Origin: Desulfobacterales bacterium
GTDB lineage: Bacteria; Desulfobacterota; Desulfobacteria; Desulfobacterales; C00003060
Assembly (NCBI GenBank): GCA_030613145.1
Contig: JAUWMM010000177.1
Location: forward strand, 1-5,141
Reading direction: 5' to 3'
DNA: 5,141 nt
Below are positions 1 through 4,350 of the stretch, piece after piece (position 1 is the stretch's first letter; each line of letters opens with the position of its first letter). The notes beneath the pieces are model-generated. The model had not been told where the DNA came from, did no database searches, and saw only the letters and a list, made by a program, of their open reading frames with translations. The translations under genes and the position numbers were made by a program.

Positions 1-343
1 AATACCCTTCTCCCCAGAAGCCAGGCGTTTTTTGTGTAATCATCTCTGGCCCGGAAATGTGAGGGAGTTTGAGAATGCCCTTGAGCGGGCCGTACTTTTC
101 AGTAATGGCCAAGAGATCACCTCGGACGACCTGCCCAAAGACCTTGTGAGCTTTGCTGACCTTGAAATTCCAATAGACTGGCAAAAACTATCCAATCTTC
201 CTGAAACGCTGGATGCCATAGAGAAGAAACTGATTCAAAATGCCCTTTCCCTGTCAAATAATGTTCAGTCTCGGGCGGCTAACCTTCTTGGCATTCCACG
301 AGCCAATCTGCAATATAGCCTGAAAAAATACAATATCGTGTAA
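1..343 (+). CDS. Sigma-54-dependent Fis-family transcriptional activator, C-terminal fragment (5' end outside window)
   Basis: The reading frame is open from base 2 to the TAA at 341-343, giving 113 residues that form the end of an NtrC-type enhancer-binding protein. The visible part starts in the last helical region of the AAA+ domain (FSPEARRFL) and contains the family signature WPGNVREF at residues 16-23, followed by the usual ENALERAVLF and an ITSDDLP linker. The last 28 residues or so, with SRAANLLGIPRANLQYSLKK, are a Fis-type helix-turn-helix. Proteins of this family bind upstream DNA sites and use ATP hydrolysis to open promoters held by sigma-54 RNA polymerase. The GAFTGA loop, Walker motifs and any N-terminal receiver or sensor domain lie outside the window, so the input signal is unknown. 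A TTG at 32 is an internal codon, not the start. The gene ends 420 bp upstream of a good -24/-12 promoter, which it might control (inference). No convincing intrinsic terminator follows it. Confidence 0.93.
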   Translation, partial: IPFSPEARRFLCNHLWPGNVREFENALERAVLFSNGQEITSDDLPKDLVSFADLEIPIDWQKLSNLPETLDAIEKKLIQNALSLSNNVQSRAANLLGIPRANLQYSLKKYNIV

Positions 344-426
344 GCTCCTTCCGCAATGCTTTGTAAAAACTGCCTTATAGCCACCATTTCGAACTATTTC
401 GTTGCTTGGACCATATCCTAAGGTTT

Positions 427-583
427 TTTGTATAAAAAGTTGGCACCTTGTCTTATTGCTTATAACATCAAGCAGTTAAATTAGGTTGGGTGGGGAGTTT
501 GTATAAAAAGTTGGCACCTTATGCAATCCGTTGTGGTATCGGTTAGTTAAGGATTATTCTGCAGGAGTTTGTATAAAAAGTTG
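427..583 (+). repeat. Three direct repeats of a TTTGTATAAAAAGTTG core, ~70 bp period
   Basis: Copies start at 427, 498 and 568 and all share TTTGTATAAAAAGTTG. Copies 1 and 2 continue identically through GGCACCTT (23 identical bases, 427-449 and 498-520). Copy 3 (568-583) diverges after the core into TACAATTT. Copies 2 and 3 also share GGAG just before the core. The spacers are mostly different but both carry AGTTAA 23-24 bases before the next copy, so the unit may be an old ~70-bp tandem repeat. In copy 3, TTGTATAA and TTGTACAA (569-576, 581-588) form a 7/8 inverted repeat. Two readings fit: binding sites for a regulator, possibly the adjacent activator, or the multiple terminal repeats of a decayed IS21-type element. 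No inverted partner is seen elsewhere in the window. Confidence 0.85.
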
Positions 584-762
584 TACAATTTGAGAAGCAT
601 TGCAAGACATAAATAGGCACTTACTGAAAGTGTAATGGTGATATCGCATAGAAAGGAAGCTACAATAGAAAGTATTAATTCTATATGGAAATCAGCCTAT
701 TATCCCGTTATCCCCCCATAGGGTCCCCATCCAAGATGAAATCTCTCCTCAAACATCACAGC

Positions 763-779
763 TTGGCATCATTGTTGCT
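763..779 (+). promoter_or_regulatory. Sigma-54 (-24/-12) promoter upstream of the small-RNA candidate
   Basis: The sequence TTGGCATCATTGTTGCT matches the sigma-54 consensus TTGGCAC-N5-TTGCT at every key base except a C-to-T change after the GGCA. The GG (765-766) and GC (777-778) dinucleotides have the required spacing. Transcription would start near base 790. No competing sigma-70 -35/-10 pair with normal spacing is seen here. An activator would be needed; the gene ending at 343 encodes one of the right class. Confidence 0.7.
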
Positions 780-789
780 AGACATAAAG

Positions 790-870
790 ACGATTGCCGT
801 GAAGAAATTTCTTCATCGGCTTTCCTCCTGCTTGGGCTAACCGCGATGTTCGCGGTTAGCCTTTATTTTT
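790..870 (+). ncRNA. Predicted sigma-54-dependent small RNA, about 81 nt
   Basis: No protein gene lies between the -24/-12 promoter at 763-779 and the strong intrinsic terminator at 835-870, so the predicted product is a short non-coding RNA. Hairpin 1 (796-820) pairs GCCGTGAAGA with TCTTCA-T-CGGC around an AATT loop with one bulged base. A single-stranded pyrimidine-rich linker, TTTCCTCCTGCTTG (821-834), follows, and then the 12-bp terminator stem. The linker contains CCUCCU, complementary to Shine-Dalgarno sequences, which suggests pairing with mRNA ribosome binding sites. The architecture (stem, exposed seed, Rho-independent terminator) is typical of trans-acting bacterial sRNAs, and the sigma-54 control recalls the Qrr RNAs of vibrios, but there is no evident sequence relation. 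The 5' end is inferred from promoter geometry. It could instead be an untranslated relic; the intact promoter and perfect terminator argue against that. Confidence 0.62.
835..870 (+). terminator. Strong intrinsic terminator of the small-RNA candidate
   Basis: GGCTAACCGCGA (835-846) and TCGCGGTTAGCC (850-861) form a perfect 12-bp stem with a 3-base loop, followed directly by TTTATTTTT (862-870). The T tract is only on the + strand side, so termination is directional. It lies almost 500 bp after the last upstream gene, so it is unlikely to belong to that gene. Confidence 0.9.
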
Positions 871-1028
871 GCTGATCCATTAAGCTCCTTTTGGGTCGGA
901 TATTGAACGGTCTGTTTGTGGTCTTGCCAACCCCTTGCTGTTGCCCCCCCTCAACGAAATATTGCAATTCCTAATGAATTAAAGGAATTATTAGAATTTA
1001 TACCGCCTCTAAGAACAAATTCTCAATT

Positions 1029-1045
1029 TTGGCATGTAAATTGAT
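1029..1045 (+). promoter_or_regulatory. Weak sigma-54-like site upstream of the response regulator operon
   Basis: TTGGCATGTAAATTGAT has the same TTGGCAT-N5-TTG layout and spacing as the site at 763-779, but the -12 GC is GA, which is expected to weaken it. Used as a promoter it would start near 1056 and leave a leader of about 235 nt before the response regulator. It may equally be a chance match. Confidence 0.3.
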
Positions 1046-1165
1046 TATTAGAATGGCAGTACAGCTACATCTCCCAAAAAAACGGAAGATACGGGTTGAA
1101 GATTTATGAAGGGCTAACCATTTGATTTAGCAAAGATCAAGGTCGGGAGAGAATGGTAAATTTTC

Positions 1166-1194
1166 TTGACGACTTGGGGGGAAACTGATATTAA
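1166..1194 (+). promoter_or_regulatory. Sigma-70-type promoter for the response regulator/kinase operon
   Basis: TTGACG (1166-1171) and TATTAA (1189-1194) are separated by 17 bp, and a TG one base before the -10 (1186-1187) gives an extended -10. Transcription would start near 1201, leaving a leader of about 90 nt before the ATG at 1292. Confidence 0.5.
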
Positions 1195-1279
1195 GGAAAC
1201 ACTTAATTGTGGCTGCAAAGCCCTTTTCCTACAAGTTTACTTATTAACCAAAAGCCAGCAAAGGCTAAAAATCAAACGG

Positions 1280-1291
1280 AAGGAGAAAACC
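1280..1291 (+). promoter_or_regulatory. Ribosome binding site fixing the response regulator start
   Basis: AAGGAG at 1280-1285 lies six bases before the ATG at 1292. This strong site decides the start at 1292 over the longer in-frame extension back to 1166, whose extra residues resemble no receiver domain. Its AGGAGAAAA stretch could pair at 8 of 9 positions with UUUCCUCCU in the small-RNA linker. Confidence 0.85.
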
Positions 1292-1786
1292 ATGAGCGAT
1301 CAGCACAACATTCGTGTTCTCTTGGTAGATGATGAGGAAACTTTGCTAGAATACCTGTCCAAGCGACTACTAAAAAAGGGGTTCGCAGTAAAGGCCACCT
1401 TTTCCGGCGAACAAGCTGTCGAGGTAGCACAGAACGAGACTTACGACGTGGCAATTGTGGATCTCAAGATGCCCGGGATCGATGGTGTGGAAACTCAGAA
1501 GAGGCTACGGCAGATCCAGCCTTTCCTTCAGTGCATCGTGCTTACAGGCCACGGTTCCGTTGAATCAGCGTTAGAAAGCGGCCAGCAGGAGGCTTTTGAG
1601 TACCTCCTTAAGCCAGTTGATTACGACAAGCTTTTGGTTGCCATCTCAGAAGCCTACAAAAGGAAAGTGGAAATACAGACTGCAAGGTTCCGAGAGGAAG
1701 TGGAGAAAGTCCAAATGGCAGGTATGGGGCCGCGTGGAATAAGAAAGGCAATTCGAGAGCTCGAAAAAATTTATGGAATCGAATAG
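1292..1786 (+). CDS. Stand-alone receiver (CheY-like) response regulator
   Basis: The 164-residue protein is a single cytoplasmic receiver domain plus a charged C-terminal tail. It has all the catalytic landmarks: acidic pair D13/D14 in VLLVDDEE, phosphoacceptor D57 in VDLKMPGIDG, T85 in VLTGHGS and K107 in LLKP. Residues from about 125 to 164 form a helical extension ending RKAIRELEKIYGIE, with no DNA-binding, enzymatic or c-di-GMP output domain. It should therefore act by protein contact or as a phosphate relay/sink. The start at 1292 is supported by a good RBS and by the receiver beginning right after it. The stop overlaps the start of the histidine kinase gene by 14 bases, so the two are almost certainly co-expressed partners. 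The downstream target is unknown; the sigma-54 activator at the left edge cannot be assigned to it from this sequence. Confidence 0.92.
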   Translation: MSDQHNIRVLLVDDEETLLEYLSKRLLKKGFAVKATFSGEQAVEVAQNETYDVAIVDLKMPGIDGVETQKRLRQIQPFLQCIVLTGHGSVESALESGQQEAFEYLLKPVDYDKLLVAISEAYKRKVEIQTARFREEVEKVQMAGMGPRGIRKAIRELEKIYGIE

Positions 1787-2927
1787 CTCATCGGAAGCCG
1801 AACTCAAAAAGGTCACTAGGGAGCTGGCAAGCTATAAGATAGAACTACATCAAATCAGGGCATACCTTCAGTGTATATTACAGAATGCCAGTGACTTGAT
1901 CTTTTCCACAGACGCAGGGGGAAGCCTTCTTTCTTTTAGCAAGGGGGGGGAAAAGGTTCTGGGATATTCCTGGATAGAGGTAGTGGGCAGGCCCATCACG
2001 GATCTTGCCGAAGACCCGGAAACGTTTGAGCCGGTGATGGTTAGTTGTATGAAAGACGGCAGCGGTGTGGCTCTGGACGTTCCCTTCCTACACAAGGAAG
2101 GAACAACGGTTTATTGTAATGCCTCTTTGATGGACCTAATCAACAGAGAAGGCCAAAGGGTAGGTACGGTGGGGATATGCCAGGACATTACCCGGTGGAA
2201 AAAACTCCAGGAAGACCTCGTCCAGGTAGACAGGCTGGCAGAGATAGGCCGGATAGCCGCTGGCGTGGGCCATGAGATCAACAATCCCGTGGCAGTTATT
2301 AAAGAGGCGGCCGCTTGGGCAGGAGAGGTCGTTTCGGATGCTAAAGGCCTAAGTGCCGATGACCGCCAAGAGCTGGAAGAGGTCATGGAAACAATCAGCG
2401 CTCAGACTGAGCGCTGTCGTAACATCACCCATAAACTTCTCGGATTTGCTCGGGAGTCGCTTCCAACCAAGATCGAGTTGGACATCCATGAACTACTCAA
2501 AGAAACCATCGCTTTTCTTAATCCTCAACTCAAGCACACCACCATTAAGATCGGCCTTGCTTTTACTGAGGAACCCCTTTTGGTGAACTCGGACCCAAGA
2601 TTGTTGGAGCAGGTTTTTGTGAACCTCATTGCCAACGCCATTCACGCCCTGCTGGAAAAGGGGGGAGATGACAGACGCATCGAGATAGGAACGCTCAGGA
2701 AGAGCTCGGAAGTTGAGATAAGGGTTGAAGATAATGCGGATGGAATTCCAAAAGAAGATCAGGGAAAAATCTTTGAACTCTTTTATACGACCAAGCCCCC
2801 TGGCAAGGGGACCGGTTTAGGGCTTCCCATTTCCAAGAATGTTGTTAGCAACCTCGGTGGAGAGCTCACTTTCGAGAGTAAGGTGGGGGTAGGCACGACC
2901 TTTACAGTTCGAATCCCGGTTTCATGA
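1773..2927 (+). CDS. Soluble PAS-domain sensor histidine kinase (NtrB-like)
   Basis: This 384-residue kinase has no membrane segment or signal peptide, so it should sense a cytoplasmic signal. A short N-terminal coiled region (about 8-30) leads into a PAS domain (about 31-145, with FSKGGEKVLGY and the ending GICQDITRWKKLQ). The dimerisation/phosphotransfer domain follows, with the phosphoacceptor H167 in GVGHEINNP and a second helix to about residue 228. The HATPase domain (about 269-383) shows an N box (NLIANAIHAL, N288), a G1 box (DNADGI, D320), the F box (FELFYTT) and a G2 box (GKGTGLGL, 344-351). The HEINNP type is that of NtrB/DctB-like kinases. The G1 box has A322 where glycine is usual. 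The gene starts inside the response regulator gene (14-bp overlap) and has little RBS of its own, which suggests translational coupling. The PAS codons include a run of eight G (1943-1950), a potential slippage or sequencing-error site, though the frame reads well across it. Confidence 0.93.
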   Translation: MESNSSSEAELKKVTRELASYKIELHQIRAYLQCILQNASDLIFSTDAGGSLLSFSKGGEKVLGYSWIEVVGRPITDLAEDPETFEPVMVSCMKDGSGVALDVPFLHKEGTTVYCNASLMDLINREGQRVGTVGICQDITRWKKLQEDLVQVDRLAEIGRIAAGVGHEINNPVAVIKEAAAWAGEVVSDAKGLSADDRQELEEVMETISAQTERCRNITHKLLGFARESLPTKIELDIHELLKETIAFLNPQLKHTTIKIGLAFTEEPLLVNSDPRLLEQVFVNLIANAIHALLEKGGDDRRIEIGTLRKSSEVEIRVEDNADGIPKEDQGKIFELFYTTKPPGKGTGLGLPISKNVVSNLGGELTFESKVGVGTTFTVRIPVS

Positions 2928-2966
2928 GAGCGTGAGAAGTCATTGAATCATGGGGTGATCTATTAC

Positions 2967-3869
2967 CTACCTCGAAACAAGGACATTGAACTGACGACAG
3001 AGCACCTTTTTGGGCACCTTGCCCAATCGATTTTTCTTTCGCTTCTCGTTAGCCGAGCAAACAACAAGGCCATAATTCGGTGCTACTTCAAGAATGACCT
3101 TGGCCGGGTCGCCGGTCAGGACCTTCGAACTCACCTTCAAAGTGTCCTCTGCCCATTCAGCTATCATGGAAGAGACCCTTTTGGAAAACTGAAAAGTCGG
3201 TTCAGAAGTCCCGAGTACGGTTAGGACCTTAATTTCACTTTTCATTCTTTTGGCTAAAACGCGGCCAAGGTGTAAGGTTGATTCCGGGAGGTCCTTTTTC
3301 CCAACACACACCAACAAGGGTTGTCCGTCTTCAAATTCCCTGCCTATCACGGTAACCGGGCACGGGGCCTTCTGGGCAACGCTCAGAGGAATGTGCTCGA
3401 TATCGTACCAGTGACACCCAGCAACATGGCGTGCCCCTAACATGACAAGGTCATAATGGCCTTCCTCGGCTTCCTTGAGTATTTCTTCGTGAGGAATGCC
3501 CTCTCTGATTTTAAGATGAGTGCTGCCGGCAGAACGTAGTCGGACCGTTCCCTCTTCAAAAACACCGTCGCCAACATGGACCAGGGCTCTATGGAGCTCT
3601 TCCAACTCTGTCTCGTTTTCCCTGCAACCCCGATTTTTTTTAAACACGCTTTCAGCCTCGTGGAGATACTTTATCTCCGGAAGTTCTTCCTTCCAGTTGG
3701 CAAATACCTCTGTCGTCTTCCTTGGGATGTTGTAACCGCGAGTGTCCCTTCGATATCTTCGAACATATAGAAAGGTGGCCTCGCTATTCGTGGTGCACGC
3801 AAACTTCGCCGCCAGCTTGGCGGCTTTCAAAGCAAGGTCGTGCCCGTCAATACAAATGAGTGTTTTCAC
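2967..3869 (-). CDS. Tandem universal stress protein (UspA-like), degenerate nucleotide-binding loops
   Basis: The 300-residue protein reads as two UspA-like alpha/beta domains, about 1-177 and 183-300. Domain 1 starts MKTLICIDGHDLALKAAKLA, continues through HEEILKEAEEGHYDLVMLGAR and ends with the family-typical KAPCPVTVIGRE. Domain 2 has PLLVCVGKKDLPESTLHLG, GDPAKVILEVAPNYGLVVCSA and VLCRQFNVLVS. Family members are cytoplasmic and often tied to stress or dormancy. The ATP-binding G-x2-G-x9-G(S/T) loop is not intact in either half: domain 1 has GARHVAG but PLS in place of the GS, and domain 2 has SANEKRKKNRLGK. Nucleotide binding is therefore doubtful. The start is GTG (complement of 3867-3869), chosen because the first beta strand begins right there; the RBS is weak. 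It converges on the kinase gene with 39 bp between the stops. No recognisable promoter was found. Confidence 0.85.
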   Translation of the reverse strand: MKTLICIDGHDLALKAAKLAAKFACTTNSEATFLYVRRYRRDTRGYNIPRKTTEVFANWKEELPEIKYLHEAESVFKKNRGCRENETELEELHRALVHVGDGVFEEGTVRLRSAGSTHLKIREGIPHEEILKEAEEGHYDLVMLGARHVAGCHWYDIEHIPLSVAQKAPCPVTVIGREFEDGQPLLVCVGKKDLPESTLHLGRVLAKRMKSEIKVLTVLGTSEPTFQFSKRVSSMIAEWAEDTLKVSSKVLTGDPAKVILEVAPNYGLVVCSANEKRKKNRLGKVPKKVLCRQFNVLVSR

Positions 3870-3914
3870 AGTGGCAGTTCTCGTGGCTGAAAAGTTTGCC
3901 GGTATCGTAACACT

Positions 3915-3987
3915 TGCTGGATGCTTGATACTGGATGTATGGTCCTTGATTTTAGGTTCCGGTTCATCCAGTATCCAGCGACCAGCA
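3915..3987. repeat. Palindromic repeat with GATACTGGATG/CATCCAGTATC arms
   Basis: The arms 3915-3937 and 3965-3987 match as inverted repeats at 20 of 23 positions, including a perfect 11-bp core, GATACTGGATG (3927-3937) with CATCCAGTATC (3965-3975), around a 27-base loop. The words CTGGAT and ATCCAG recur within each arm, so the arms are themselves short-repeat DNA. From memory, elements built of ATCCAGTATCC-type words are dispersed between genes in desulfobacterial genomes, so this is probably a REP/MITE-like copy and not a gene-specific operator. There is no T tract, so it is not an obvious terminator. Confidence 0.75.
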
Positions 3988-3990
3988 TCT

Positions 3991-4081
3991 GTAACAAATA
4001 CAAAAACAACTTGTTACATAACATAGACAATCTTTTGTCGATGTTGCGGCGCTAAGCGCCTAATTTTGTGACGCTTCGCGT
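3991..4081. repeat. Cluster of four short inverted repeats
   Basis: Four hairpins follow each other: GTAACAA/TTGTTAC (3991-3997, 4011-4017), GACAA-TCTT-TTGTC (4026-4039), GGCGC-TAA-GCGCC (4048-4060) and ACGC-TTC-GCGT (4071-4081). The third is followed by TAATTTT and could be a weak + strand terminator, but no + strand gene precedes it. Together with the adjacent palindrome this suggests a structured repeat element of unknown role. Confidence 0.5.
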
Positions 4082-4235
4082 TGCCAAGAACTTTATTAAA
4101 AAATGTCCAAAATGGAGTCGTCAAAGGGTTTTGAAACAGTTTATAGAAAGATTAGCAATAACAGGGTTACTTGTCAATTTTTCCCCTTATGAAACCTCAT
4201 ATTTATTCTGCAAATTCATTTCACAAATCAGCTGG

Positions 4236-4265
4236 TTGACAATTGATTCTCTGTTAGTGTACAAA
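4236..4265 (+). promoter_or_regulatory. Sigma-70-type promoter candidate P1 for the sensor gene
   Basis: A perfect -35 TTGACA (4236-4241) is followed after 18 bp by TACAAA (4260-4265), a 4/6 match to the -10. The start would be near 4273, about 75 bases before the ATG. Confidence 0.4.
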
Positions 4266-4287
4266 TAATTACCCCTTGCCGTATAAT
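4258..4287 (+). promoter_or_regulatory. Sigma-70-type promoter candidate P2 for the sensor gene
   Basis: A perfect -10 TATAAT (4282-4287) is preceded after 18 bp by TGTACA (4258-4263), a 4/6 match to the -35. It overlaps candidate P1, so the two would be mutually exclusive if both are real. The start would be near 4294, giving a leader of about 54 nt. Confidence 0.45.
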
Positions 4288-4337
4288 TTCTTACCCCAAT
4301 GTCCCACAAGTGCTGACTTCTTATGTCAACATTTGAG

Positions 4338-4350
4338 AAAGGATCAAATG
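4338..4350 (+). promoter_or_regulatory. Ribosome binding site of the sensor gene
   Basis: AAAGGA at 4338-4343 lies four bases before the ATG at 4348 and seven before a second in-frame ATG at 4351. The second is better spaced; either gives the same protein apart from one methionine. Confidence 0.7.

Larger units (their letters stand above)
344..1291. other. Long non-coding region with direct repeats, a sigma-54 promoter, a small-RNA candidate and operon promoters
   Basis: These roughly 950 bases carry no convincing protein gene and are visibly richer in A and T than the flanking genes. In order they hold three direct repeats (427-583), a sigma-54 promoter with a short terminated transcript (763-870), a possible decayed reading frame (943-1125) and promoter candidates for the response regulator operon. 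The stretch 584-762 shows only a short inverted repeat, CACTT-ACTGA-AAGTG at 618-632, which could be an activator site but is too short to assign. Confidence 0.7.
3870..4347. other. Non-coding region with palindromic repeats and promoters
   Basis: These 478 bases separate the divergent universal-stress and sensor genes. The left half holds a large palindromic repeat (3915-3987) and a cluster of short hairpins (3991-4081). The right half is AT-rich and holds promoter candidates for the sensor gene (4236-4287). A 66-codon frame (4068-4268) has no RBS and resembles nothing known, so it is not called. Confidence 0.7.

Noticed and set aside
412..431. Possible terminator of the activator gene before TTTTTTG
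   Set aside because: Only 3-4 bp of stem can form in front of the T run.
441..530. TTGGCACC within repeat copies 1 and 2 as sigma-54 promoters
   Set aside because: The -24-like GG has no GC at the required distance: the nearest GC is 2 bp too close in copy 2 and 4 bp too far in copy 1.
698..715. Sequence resembling an I-SceI recognition site
   Set aside because: Only about 14 of 18 positions match and no homing endonuclease or intron is present.
341..890. TAAGCTCCTT at 341-350 and 881-890 as a target-site duplication flanking an insertion
   Set aside because: A chance 10-base repeat is expected at a frequency of order one in a region this size, and no terminal inverted repeats adjoin the copies.
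1166..1291. TTG-started N-terminal extension of the response regulator
   Set aside because: The extra 42 residues do not look like protein, the TTG lies in a promoter -35, and a strong RBS supports the ATG at 1292.
2943..3224. 93-codon + strand frame antisense to the stress-protein gene
   Set aside because: It is a shadow of the well-supported minus-strand gene, with no recognisable domain.
4068..4268. 66-codon + strand frame starting GTG
   Set aside because: No RBS, unusual composition, overlaps hairpins and promoter candidates, and resembles no known protein.
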